Below are positions 35,337-43,800 of a stretch of DNA of 54,243 nt, one piece after another (the stretch's first letter is position 1; each line of letters starts with the position of its first letter). This DNA comes from Candidatus Peregrinibacteria bacterium (lineage in GTDB: Bacteria; Patescibacteriota; Gracilibacteria; UBA1369; 2-02-FULL-48-14), in assembly GCA_018658105.1 (NCBI GenBank), contig JABHVW010000006.1:1-54243 (forward strand). The letters are read 5' to 3'. The notes below the pieces were generated by a model. That model saw only the letters and a list, made by a program, of their open reading frames with translations. It was not told the DNA's origin and searched no databases. The position numbers and the translations under genes are program-made.

Positions 35337-36539
35337 ATGACAGTAAAGACTGATGAAAAACTTGTTGATGAGGTTTTAAGTTTAGGCGTTTCAGATGTGA
35401 TTGTGGCCGAGGATCTTAAAAAGAAGTTGATGTCTGGCAGGCAATTGAGAATTAAATTGGGTATTGATCCAACTGGTTTTGATCTGCATTTGGGCCATAT
35501 GGTGGTAATTCATAAGCTTAAAGAATTTCAAGATATGGGGCATCAAATCGTTCTATTATTTGGGAATTTTACAGGTCAAATTGGTGATCCGTCTGGAAAA
35601 GATAAAACTAGACCGATGCGTAATCAAGAAGAGCTAGAAAATAATGCTAAAGATTATTTAGAGCAGGTTTCTAAAATTTTAGATGTAGATAAAGTTGAGG
35701 TGGTTTGGAATGCTGACTGGCTTGCAAAGATGAATTTTGCTGATGTTGCAAAGCTGGCGTCTAATTTTACTGTTTCACAAATGCTTGAGCGAGATATGTA
35801 CCAAGAGAGGATTAAAGCGGGCAAACCAATTGCTCTGCATGAATTTTTATACCCTTTGATGCAAGGTTACGATTCTGTTGCAATTAAGGCTGATTTAGAG
35901 CTTGGTGGTACAGATCAAACTTTCAATTTGCTTGCAGCAAGGCCTATCCAAAAGGCAAATGAGCAGGCTCCACAAAATGTTATGACTGTGCCGATTTTGG
36001 TTGGTACTGATGGAACTATGAAGATGGGGAAGAGTACTGGTAATTATATTGCGGTTGCAGATGAGCCAAATGAGATGTTTGGCAAAACAATGTCTATTCC
36101 AGATGATGTTCTTTTGAATTATTTTGAATTGGCTGCACGAGCAAACAGAGACGAGCTTGATGATTTTGAGAAGCGTTTAAGTGGCGATGCGAATCCTAGG
36201 GATATGAAGGTTGAACTCGCAAAACGTATTGTGTCTTTATATTATGATGAAGCTGCTGCAGATGCGGCTGAAGAGTACTTTGTAAATTTATTTAAGAAAA
36301 AGGCTATTCCTGATGAAATTGAAGAGACGAAATTATCTAAATCAGAATGGGGCCTTTTAGATCTTATTGTAGAGCTTGAAATGGCGAGCTCAAAAGGGGA
36401 GGCTAGGCGATTGGTTCAAGGTGGTGCTGTGAAAATCAATGAAGAGAAGATTGATGATGTTGAACTAATAATCAAAATTAGCGAAAATAAAACTTTAATT
36501 CAGGTTGGGAAAAGAAAGTTCAGAAGGATTTCTCTATAG
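35337..36539 (+). CDS. tyrS: Tyrosyl-tRNA synthetase
   Basis: This 400-residue class I synthetase has KLGIDPTGFDLHLGHMVV (HIGH-type motif), YPLMQGYDSVAIKADLELGGTDQ, and KMGKSTGN (KMSKS-type), with a C-terminal S4 RNA-binding domain (about 335-400). It matches the TyrZ-like branch more than E. coli TyrS by motif style. A weak promoter (TTGTTA, 16 bp, TATACC) ends 5 nt before the ATG. recG follows 7 bp later. Confidence 0.95.
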   Translation: MTVKTDEKLVDEVLSLGVSDVIVAEDLKKKLMSGRQLRIKLGIDPTGFDLHLGHMVVIHKLKEFQDMGHQIVLLFGNFTGQIGDPSGKDKTRPMRNQEELENNAKDYLEQVSKILDVDKVEVVWNADWLAKMNFADVAKLASNFTVSQMLERDMYQERIKAGKPIALHEFLYPLMQGYDSVAIKADLELGGTDQTFNLLAARPIQKANEQAPQNVMTVPILVGTDGTMKMGKSTGNYIAVADEPNEMFGKTMSIPDDVLLNYFELAARANRDELDDFEKRLSGDANPRDMKVELAKRIVSLYYDEAAADAAEEYFVNLFKKKAIPDEIEETKLSKSEWGLLDLIVELEMASSKGEARRLVQGGAVKINEEKIDDVELIIKISENKTLIQVGKRKFRRISL

Positions 36540-36546
36540 TTAGCTT

Positions 36547-38571
36547 ATGATTGATCAAAGATTAGATGCGCGTCTTTTAAAGACTCGTGAAAATTACATT
36601 GGAAAACTTAAAGATATGGGAATTAGCAGTATTCGTGATCTGCTTTTGTATTTTCCGCGGACATATAGAGATGAGCAGGATTTTACGAGAATTAATGAGA
36701 TGAAAACGGATGAAGTGAATGTTGTTCAAGGTAAGTTGAAATCTATAGTGAATATGCGTACTAGAGCTGGCAAAACCATGACAAGGGCAATGCTAGCGGA
36801 TGAAACTGGTGAACTACCTATAATGTGGTTTAATCAGCCGCATTTGAAGCAAATGTTCTTTAAGGGTAGTTCAATTATTTTAACGGGGAAGTTGAAGTAT
36901 GAAAGAGGGCGTTTGATGATGATGAGCCCAAAATATGAAAGGCCGGCGAAAACGCTGCTTCATACGGGAAGAATTGTGCCGGTTTACCCTGAAAGTGAAG
37001 AAATTACCTCTAAATGGTTGAGGACTAAAATTCATTCGATCTTAGCGCTTGCAAAAAAGTTTGATGACTATTTGCCTGAATGGCTTTTGCAGCAAGAAGC
37101 TTTAATGAGCCTTTCTGATGCAATTTATCATATTCATTTTGCGAAAGATGAAGAGCATCTAAATAAAGCTAGAGAACGTTTGGCTTTTGATGAGCTCTTT
37201 TTTATTCAGCTTTTAGCTTTGCAAAAAAAATATCTATGGCGTCTTGAAACTGAAAATGTCCCCCTTGAAATTGACTTTGATATTGAGCCCTTTGTCTCGT
37301 CTCTTCCTTTTGAATTAACAGGTGCGCAGACTCGAGTTATTGGGGAAATTCTAGATGATTTTATGAATCCTTACCCAATGTTAAGGTTGGTTCAAGGTGA
37401 TGTGGGTTCTGGTAAAACTGTACTAGCTGCTGCGGGGATTTATGCAAGTAAAGTTGCGGGCAGTCAGTCCGCACTAATGGCTCCTACTGAAATTTTGGCA
37501 AGACAGCATTATAAAAATCTAGTGAAATTGCTGAGCCCATTTGGCCTTAATATACAGCTTTTGGTCGGCTCATTAAGTCAGGGTGCTAAACATGATGTTT
37601 TAACTCAGTTGGCTTCTGGCACTTGTGACCTTGTAATTGGCACTCAAGCTTTGATTCAAGAAGGTGTTGAGTTTTCGAATTTAAAATTAGTAGTTGTGGA
37701 TGAGCAGCATCGGTTTGGCGTGAAGCAGAGGAATATCTTCAAAATGCATGGCAATCCTCATATGCTGAGCCTATCTGCGACCCCAATCCCTAGAACGATG
37801 GCTTTAACGGTTTATGGTGATCAAGATTTATCTATTTTGGATGAGCTTCCTCCTGGCAGGCAAGAAATCGTTACAAGAATTATTCCTGAATCAAAAAGGG
37901 GAGATGCTTATATTTGGATTTCTGATCAGGTCGGCAAGGGTAGACAGGTTTTTATTGTTTGCCCATTGGTTGAAGAGTCTGAAACATTGGAATTGAAAGC
38001 TGTCACCAAAGAATATTGCCGTTTGTGCGAAGATGTCTTTCCTGATCATAAACTGGCGCTGTTACATGGACGTATGAAGTCTGACGAAAAAGATGAGGTA
38101 ATGCGGCAATTTGCAGATGGGGAAGTGGACATTTTAGTGTCTACATCTGTTGTGGAAGTGGGTATAGATGTGCCAAATGCGTCTATAATGTTGATTGAAG
38201 GGGCGGACAGATTTGGCCTTGCACAATTGCATCAATTTCGGGGGAGAGTCGGTAGGGGTGAGCATCAGTCGTATTGTTTTCTATTTTCAGACAGTAATTC
38301 TGATGGTGCAAGAAAGCGTTTGAGTTGTATGCAGAAACATTCTAGTGGTTTTGATTTGGCAGAATTAGATTTAGAAATGCGTGGGCCAGGGGAGGTTTAT
38401 GGTGTGAAACAGAGTGGAGTGCCCGATTTAAAAATTGCGTCACTAAATGATTTGAAGTTTTTAGAGCGGGTTAGGGCTTGTGCAGACAAATTAATTGCTG
38501 ATGATGTTATGCTTGAGAATTACCCGAAAATCATGAATATAATTAAGGAAAAAGAGGATGCCTTGACATAA
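36547..38571 (+). CDS. recG: ATP-dependent DNA helicase RecG
   Basis: This 674-residue helicase remodels stalled replication forks. It has the N-terminal OB/wedge region (about 1-240), helicase motif I GDVGSGKT, motif II VDEQHRFG (DEQH box), LSATPIPRT, and later SVVEVGIDVPNA and HQFRGRVGRG. Length is normal (about 690). A promoter for the next gene is embedded in its last codons. Confidence 0.96.
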   Translation: MIDQRLDARLLKTRENYIGKLKDMGISSIRDLLLYFPRTYRDEQDFTRINEMKTDEVNVVQGKLKSIVNMRTRAGKTMTRAMLADETGELPIMWFNQPHLKQMFFKGSSIILTGKLKYERGRLMMMSPKYERPAKTLLHTGRIVPVYPESEEITSKWLRTKIHSILALAKKFDDYLPEWLLQQEALMSLSDAIYHIHFAKDEEHLNKARERLAFDELFFIQLLALQKKYLWRLETENVPLEIDFDIEPFVSSLPFELTGAQTRVIGEILDDFMNPYPMLRLVQGDVGSGKTVLAAAGIYASKVAGSQSALMAPTEILARQHYKNLVKLLSPFGLNIQLLVGSLSQGAKHDVLTQLASGTCDLVIGTQALIQEGVEFSNLKLVVVDEQHRFGVKQRNIFKMHGNPHMLSLSATPIPRTMALTVYGDQDLSILDELPPGRQEIVTRIIPESKRGDAYIWISDQVGKGRQVFIVCPLVEESETLELKAVTKEYCRLCEDVFPDHKLALLHGRMKSDEKDEVMRQFADGEVDILVSTSVVEVGIDVPNASIMLIEGADRFGLAQLHQFRGRVGRGEHQSYCFLFSDSNSDGARKRLSCMQKHSSGFDLAELDLEMRGPGEVYGVKQSGVPDLKIASLNDLKFLERVRACADKLIADDVMLENYPKIMNIIKEKEDALT

Positions 38572-38592
38572 GGAATGCAAATGTTTTAGAAT
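38563..38592 (+). promoter_or_regulatory. Promoter inside the 3' end of recG
   Basis: A perfect TTGACA (38563-38568) overlapping the recG stop region, 18-bp spacer, TAGAAT (38587-38592). Predicted start near 38600. It can serve the unknown gene at 38637. Confidence 0.55.
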
Positions 38593-38636
38593 TTGCTACT
38601 TCAACTGTAGATCAGACGCAAGCTGCAACATCAGTA

Positions 38637-39077
38637 GTGTTAACTGAAAATGCTGAGATTCATTATTTGGTAAACCCGCCAGATTCTGCTGAACAGTTAT
38701 ATGAAATTCTTAAGAGAAATCCGGACTATATTGATTATCTTTTAGATTATGTTCCTGAATGTATTATAGACCTCTTATTAACTTGCGCTGTGACGACTGA
38801 AAAATTATTAATCGAAGGTTATATCGATTTAAATCTTTTTTCAGATGATTTTACAGCTGATCTCTTTGCATTTTTAGGCATTGTTGAAGAAGATAGAGCT
38901 CTTCTTTTAGATGGGGTGTTAAATGTACATTCACTAGATCTTGCCTTATCTGAACCAAAAAATCCTCACTTAAATCCTTTAGAGGATCCTTTTGGTGACT
39001 TACATACAATGGTCAGTGGGCATTGTCTTGATAGTTGTGATCTTGATGACATGGATTGGCATTCTATACATGGCTAA
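38637..39077 (+). CDS. Unknown acidic protein
   Basis: This 146-residue, strongly acidic protein is rich in Asp, Glu and Leu (for example DFTADLFAFLGIVEED). The GTG at 38637 is the first acceptable start after the promoter at 38563-38592. The reading frame stays open upstream to 38547 but without ATG, GTG or TTG. No signal peptide or membrane segment. I recognise no family. The C-terminus has HCLDSCDLDDMDWHSIH, which might bind metal. Confidence 0.55.
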   Translation: MLTENAEIHYLVNPPDSAEQLYEILKRNPDYIDYLLDYVPECIIDLLLTCAVTTEKLLIEGYIDLNLFSDDFTADLFAFLGIVEEDRALLLDGVLNVHSLDLALSEPKNPHLNPLEDPFGDLHTMVSGHCLDSCDLDDMDWHSIHG

Positions 39078-39147
39078 CTACGCACAAGATATATTGTGCG
39101 GGACTAATCATGTTGCTCTTTATAGCCCTCTCCTGTTTAGAGAATAT

Positions 39148-40473
39148 TTATGCGGGGTCTCCTTCGTCTGGTGCGTCTTTAGCTGTAGTTGTGTCGTCTG
39201 TAGCAGGTGTCTCGCTTGGCTTTAATAGCTGCCCCTTCCCCTCAAGGTCTTTCAGGATCTCAGCAATGGTTATTTTGTCTGGATTTTCAATTACACCAGC
39301 CTCTACGTTACCTTTAATGAATTCATATAGCTTTTCGCCATCTAATGAGGCCTGAACGCCCCAAACTGTGTCATCCATGTAATCATCAACCCAATCTGGC
39401 GCTATGCTTATTGACTTGAAGAATCCAGCGGCTTTGCTCCAGCCTCTGCGCGCTGTGCTGCTCCAGCTAGATGAGTATTTTTTCCACTTAACATCTTGGG
39501 CTAGCTGAATGTTAGCTAGATCTAAGTCGAGTATTTCTGCTGTTTTCTTTTGGCTTGGATCAGCTTGGACTTTACCCATTGTTCTTGAAAGCCTAGTTAG
39601 TGCGCCGCCAAGGCCGAATTTCTCTTTATCTGCTTCGAATAAAGCTTGAGCTTCACCATATTTTTCTTGTGCATCGCCAATTGTATCCTGAACCTCTGTC
39701 ATTGCACCTGAGGCTTGGTCAACTACACCCTCTACGCTGTCTTTTAAGGAGTCTAATGAATCTTGAGCACCTGCAATTAAACCAACTATACCAATAGCCT
39801 TGCTAATGCCTTCAAGGCTGAATTTATCTTTGAACATATATGCTGCGCCTGCGCCGATTCCTAGAGCGACCAATGCTGCATGCCACCATTTGAAACGTCT
39901 TGGTTCTTCACCGGATTTAACTTCTTCAGCTTTAACCTCTCTTTCGTTTTTGGAAAAATATTTCCATAAGCCGAATGCTGCTGCACCTAAAAGCACTCCG
40001 CCAATTGCTATACCTTTACCAAGCCTAGGGCTTAGAATTTGGTATGCTTCAGGCTCTTTGCCTTCTGCGATTTGAGCGAGTGATTCTTGGGCTTCTTTAT
40101 GGATTTCTGCAGCAGGTTTGAAAAATTCCTGAAAAATATATGCAGCTGCTTCTGAGTCACCTAGACCGATAAATTTACGCAATGCAAGTTTTTGTTCAGG
40201 TGTTTCTGCATGGATTACTAAAGCAGTTGGATGTTCCCTTAGATGATCGATGCCATGTTCACCTGAGTCGATATTAAGAGCTTGTACGACTAATGGCTTT
40301 AAATTGTCTCCTACTTCATTTAGGGCGGGTTTTAAAACTTCGATATCCATTCCTTCAGCTTCTATTTTTGCTGAGTCAGGAAGCATATCCATCTTGGCCA
40401 TGTCTGTGTTGGATTCAATAAGATCTCTAGATACCTCTAAAGTGCTTTCGTCGTATATTTCTGGATTTACCAT
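39148..40473 (-). CDS. Unknown helical protein with central glycine-rich hydrophobic segments
   Basis: This 441-residue protein has an N-terminal soluble helical part (1-155), hydrophobic Gly/Ala-rich segments at about 159-178, 205-222 and 234-250 (IAIGGVLLGAAAFGLW; AALVALGIGAGAAYMF), a helical amphipathic region (255-330), and a C-terminal soluble part with a Thr/Asp/Glu-rich tail. It may be a membrane-inserted or pore-like protein. I do not recognise it. It is flanked by the unknown acidic protein (convergent, 70-bp gap) and elp3. Confidence 0.6.
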   Translation of the reverse strand: MVNPEIYDESTLEVSRDLIESNTDMAKMDMLPDSAKIEAEGMDIEVLKPALNEVGDNLKPLVVQALNIDSGEHGIDHLREHPTALVIHAETPEQKLALRKFIGLGDSEAAAYIFQEFFKPAAEIHKEAQESLAQIAEGKEPEAYQILSPRLGKGIAIGGVLLGAAAFGLWKYFSKNEREVKAEEVKSGEEPRRFKWWHAALVALGIGAGAAYMFKDKFSLEGISKAIGIVGLIAGAQDSLDSLKDSVEGVVDQASGAMTEVQDTIGDAQEKYGEAQALFEADKEKFGLGGALTRLSRTMGKVQADPSQKKTAEILDLDLANIQLAQDVKWKKYSSSWSSTARRGWSKAAGFFKSISIAPDWVDDYMDDTVWGVQASLDGEKLYEFIKGNVEAGVIENPDKITIAEILKDLEGKGQLLKPSETPATDDTTTAKDAPDEGDPA

Positions 40474-40522
40474 GGCTGTGGGTTAATTTTGTGTGAGAAT
40501 TATAACTCAATTTTTTGGCTAA

Positions 40523-42094
40523 TCAAAGCTCCTTAATCATGTATGTGCCTTCGAGTTTGTAAGCCCATTTTCTGTAATAATTCCTTGTTCCTACACCTGC
40601 AATCACTGCAATCTTATTTAAATTGTTTTCTTTTGTTATTCTTTCTGCTTCTTCAAGCATTCTTCTTCCAAGCCCTGCATGTTGTGATTCTTGAGTTTTA
40701 TTGCCACCTACTTTCAACTGCTGGCCGTAAGTATGTACTTCGCGGACAATACTTGCGCCTTCAAGTTCGTCGATGAATGTTCTTCCGGGAATTCTTAACC
40801 TTAGTAATGAGCAAATTTTATCTCTTGCTGTGTCATTAAAGCTGATGAAATATTCTTTTCCGTCTGAAGATTCATATTCTAAAATGTCTAATTTTGTTGA
40901 ATTTGCATCGTAAGATTCGCCTTTAATTTCTCTGCATCGAATGCAGTCGCACTTGATATTATTTTTCTTCATTTTGTCATGGAGCAATTGCCTCATGTTT
41001 GTTTTTTGTGAGCCTTCAAGGATTGTTTCACCTGGAATGTCTCTTAATAATCTTTCGAGGCGGACATAACGTGGAATTTCTTTTTTCATGGCCAAAAGTA
41101 GATCCATTAGAACTTCGTCTGAATAGGCCTTGTATTTACCTTCTTCCCACCACGTTTCGAGTTCTGAATATGGAGTTACGACGCAGGGGTATAATTTTAG
41201 GTGGTCTGGTTTGAAGTTTGGATTTTCGAAATAACCTTGAAGCATTTCTAAATCCTTCTCTGGAGTGCTCCCTGGTAAATTTGGCATTAAATGAGTTGCG
41301 ATTTTAAAGCCTGAGTCTTTGATTAATTTGAAGGCCTTAATGGTATCTTCAATTGTTTCGCCTCGTTTATTATATTTGAGGATTTCATTGTCGGTGTGCT
41401 GCACACCAATTTGCAATTTTGTACAGCCGTACCGTCTAAAACTTTTAAGTTCCTCTTCTGTGATGCTGTCTGGCCGTGTTTCAAGGCTGAGACCAATTAT
41501 TTTATTATTTGCACTTTCATTTAAGATTTGTGCTTCTTCAAGAGTTTCTGACTTTTCACCATTGCAAGTATCGTAAAGGGCTTTTATAAATTCCTCCTGA
41601 TAATCTTTTGGATATGATGCGAATGTGCCGCCAAGGACTATCATTTCGATTTTTGAGGTTTCGTGCCCCTGTCTTTTCAAACTTGCTAACCTTGTTTTAA
41701 CCTGAGCTGCAGGGTCGAAATCGTCTAAAACTGCGCGCATAGCGCCAGGCTCGTTCGACAGATAAGATTTTGGCATTCCTGGCTCACTTGGGCAAAAAAC
41801 GCATTTCCCTGGGCATGGATATGCTTTCATAAGCACGGTAATAACAGATACGCCTGAAAGTGTGCGCACTTTTCGTTTCCGCATTATTTTTTGCAGTTCT
41901 GTATCGCCTTCCCAACCTTCAGCTAACAATTCCTCGTAGGCTTTTTGCAGCTGGAAATTAGTAAATAATGACGTTTTGTATTCTTTTGCGAATTTCTTCT
42001 TAAGGGTGTGAAGCTTGTCTTCGCTAGAAATACCGCTTTTTGCGGCTTGTTTTACGAACAGTTTAAGGATATCTTCTTCAGAGAAAACTTTCAT
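40523..42094 (-). CDS. Elp3-family radical SAM / acetyltransferase (tRNA wobble uridine modification)
   Basis: This 523-residue protein has a radical SAM domain with the cluster motif KAYPCPGKCVFCPSEPG, then KIEMIVLGGTFASYP, LSLETRPDSITEEEL and MPNLPGSTPEKDLEM. The C-terminal GNAT domain is HAGLGRRMLEEAERI and YYRKWAYKLEGTYMIKEL. Elp3 uses acetyl-CoA and SAM to form cm5U34 on tRNA. A start at 42094 is chosen over an in-frame ATG at 42133 because it leaves the neighbour's start free and fits Elp3 N-termini. The methyltransferase next door (42098) resembles Trm9, the enzyme acting after Elp3. Confidence 0.88.
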   Translation of the reverse strand: MKVFSEEDILKLFVKQAAKSGISSEDKLHTLKKKFAKEYKTSLFTNFQLQKAYEELLAEGWEGDTELQKIMRKRKVRTLSGVSVITVLMKAYPCPGKCVFCPSEPGMPKSYLSNEPGAMRAVLDDFDPAAQVKTRLASLKRQGHETSKIEMIVLGGTFASYPKDYQEEFIKALYDTCNGEKSETLEEAQILNESANNKIIGLSLETRPDSITEEELKSFRRYGCTKLQIGVQHTDNEILKYNKRGETIEDTIKAFKLIKDSGFKIATHLMPNLPGSTPEKDLEMLQGYFENPNFKPDHLKLYPCVVTPYSELETWWEEGKYKAYSDEVLMDLLLAMKKEIPRYVRLERLLRDIPGETILEGSQKTNMRQLLHDKMKKNNIKCDCIRCREIKGESYDANSTKLDILEYESSDGKEYFISFNDTARDKICSLLRLRIPGRTFIDELEGASIVREVHTYGQQLKVGGNKTQESQHAGLGRRMLEEAERITKENNLNKIAVIAGVGTRNYYRKWAYKLEGTYMIKEL

Positions 42095-42097
42095 CCT

Positions 42098-42775
42098 ATG
42101 CACTCTAAAAGAATTCGAGAAAAGGTCAAGCATGATTACAATGAAATTGCAGATGAGTTTTCGAAAACAAGGCAGTTTGCCTGGAAAGATTTTGAGGTTT
42201 TTTTAGACTATTACGATAAGAATGCTAAGGTTTTGGATCTTGGCTGTGGGAATGGTAGGTTTTTGAAATTCTTAAATAAGCATGGCTTTAAGAGCTATTT
42301 GGGTGTGGATCAGTCTGATAAATTACTTGAGATTGCAAAACGTGAAAATCCTGGATTGAAATTTATGCTTGGCGATATGTCTGAACTGAAAGATCTAAAA
42401 GGCAAATATGATGCAATTTTTGCAATTGCTTCTTTTCATCACTTGCCACGATCTTTGCAACTGAAAACGCTAAAATTATGGAGGCGGCACTTAAATGATG
42501 ATGGAATTTTATTTATGACTAACTGGAATTTGCTTCAAAGACGATTTTGGCATAGATGGCTTTCTTGCCTTTTGAACCCACGATTTGGCTTTTCTGCGCT
42601 TTTAATCCCCTTTAATTCTAAGGTGGAGCGTTACTATTTTGCATTTACAAAATGGCGACTTAATAGGCTACTTAAGAGAGCGAGTTTTTCTGTAAAAAAA
42701 AATGCCTACTTTAATAATGGTGAAGCTGCTAACTTCCTTAGCGGCAAGAATATTGTATCAATTGCGCAAAAATGA
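42098..42775 (+). CDS. Trm9/ALKBH8-like tRNA methyltransferase
   Basis: This 225-residue class I SAM methyltransferase has VLDLGCGNGRFLKFL (SAM site), GVDQSDKLLEIA and IFAIASFHHLPRSLQ. The N-terminal signature VKHDYNEIADEFSKTRQFAW closely matches the 'YNEIAxxFSxTRxxxW' start of Trm9/ALKBH8 methyltransferases, which methylate cm5U to mcm5U at tRNA position 34. Its ATG is 3 bp from the divergent elp3 ATG. The start at 42098 is preferred over an upstream in-frame start at 42008 that would lie inside elp3. The 4-bp overlap with the next gene suggests coupling. Eukaryotic Trm9 needs Trm112; none is seen here. Confidence 0.75.
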   Translation: MHSKRIREKVKHDYNEIADEFSKTRQFAWKDFEVFLDYYDKNAKVLDLGCGNGRFLKFLNKHGFKSYLGVDQSDKLLEIAKRENPGLKFMLGDMSELKDLKGKYDAIFAIASFHHLPRSLQLKTLKLWRRHLNDDGILFMTNWNLLQRRFWHRWLSCLLNPRFGFSALLIPFNSKVERYYFAFTKWRLNRLLKRASFSVKKNAYFNNGEAANFLSGKNIVSIAQK

Positions 42776-43563
42776 AACTTTTCAACGTAAAAATCGACTC
42801 ACTTTCAAATAAGCAGGCTTTAAGCACTTTATTTGAGAGGCAAATTATTTTCACACCGAATCCAGAGATCTTGCTGGAAGCCAGAAGGAATAAAACATTC
42901 AGACGAGCGCTTAAAAAGGGTACCTTGATGCTTCCTGATGGCCATGGCCTTTTGTTTGTATCTACCTTGTTGCTCTTTAAATCTAAATTTATTCGTGCAC
43001 TTTTGTACCTCCCTGCATTAATTCTTTTTTTATTCTGGAAGAAGCCGTTTAAAAAGATTTTTCCAGAAGTTATTCATGGAAGTGATTTCATGGCTGATGC
43101 TATTGCACATGCTGTTCATGAGGGGAAATCTGTTTTTTTTCTGGGTGGAGCAAAGGGTGTTGCCAACTCTACAGCTGAATTTTTTAAGGAAAAACATTCT
43201 AGACTTGATGTAGCTGGCTATTCAGATCTTGACCCAGGTGAAGAGGCGTTTAAATTAATTAAAAAAAATAAGCCGGATTTTCTATTTGTAGCGTATGGCG
43301 CCCCTAAACAAGAGATTTGGATTGCAAAACATGAAAGAAAATTACAAGAGGTTCAAGTCATTATGGGAGTTGGTGGCTCTTTTGATTTCTACTCTGGGAA
43401 TGCAAAAAGAGCTCCTAAATTAATGAGAACTCTTGGGCTGGAGTGGGTTTGGCGTTTAATTTTAAATCCAAAAAGTCGGCTAAAAAGGATTTGGAATGCA
43501 TTTGTAGTCTTCCCTATTATTTCCGTTTTTTCTTCCCGATTTTCTCCTCAGCTGAGTGAATGA
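42772..43563 (+). CDS. WecG/TagA/CpsF-type glycosyltransferase (GT26)
   Basis: This 263-residue enzyme shows the GT26 pattern: IIFTPNPEILLEARRNKTFRR, MLPDGHGLLF, KSVFFLGGAKGVANSTAE, FLFVAYGAPKQEIWI and MGVGGSFDFYSGNAKRAP. GT26 enzymes add an N-acetyl-hexosaminuronic acid or ManNAc to a lipid-linked carrier. The membrane-associated C-terminal helix (WNAFVVFPIISVF) is present. It starts inside the methyltransferase stop and overlaps the next convergent gene by 47 bp. Confidence 0.92.
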   Translation: MKLFNVKIDSLSNKQALSTLFERQIIFTPNPEILLEARRNKTFRRALKKGTLMLPDGHGLLFVSTLLLFKSKFIRALLYLPALILFLFWKKPFKKIFPEVIHGSDFMADAIAHAVHEGKSVFFLGGAKGVANSTAEFFKEKHSRLDVAGYSDLDPGEEAFKLIKKNKPDFLFVAYGAPKQEIWIAKHERKLQEVQVIMGVGGSFDFYSGNAKRAPKLMRTLGLEWVWRLILNPKSRLKRIWNAFVVFPIISVFSSRFSPQLSE

Positions 43564-43774
43564 ATGGCGTAACGAATTCTATGATACTTCTTGTCATTAG
43601 AATTGGCTTTGTTACGTAAGTGTCAATTTTGTCAGCAATTGACTTCACTTTATCTGCAATTGAAACTACATCGCGTAAAACTGAGAGTAGATATACAAGT
43701 GTAACTGAAATGAAAATAGTTAAGATGGCTACTGAGCCAGCTAGCGTAAGGTAGAGAATGTCGAGTGTTTCCAT
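43517..43774 (-). CDS. Small single-TM protein with amphipathic helix
   Basis: This 85-residue protein has one N-terminal membrane segment (about 6-30) and a charged amphipathic helical part (SIADKVKSIADKIDTYV), ending in Lys-rich KKKRK. It resembles DUF948-type small membrane proteins by layout only. Function unknown. It sits between GT26 and gatB. Confidence 0.65.
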   Translation of the reverse strand: METLDILYLTLAGSVAILTIFISVTLVYLLSVLRDVVSIADKVKSIADKIDTYVTKPILMTRSIIEFVTPFIHSAEEKIGKKKRK

Positions 43775-43800
43775 GTTGTGGCGTTAGTGGATTGCCAACA

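Noticed and set aside
42008-42097. Longer N-terminus for the methyltransferase
   Set aside because: It would lie antisense inside the elp3 coding sequence, and the conserved Trm9-like start begins right after the ATG at 42098.
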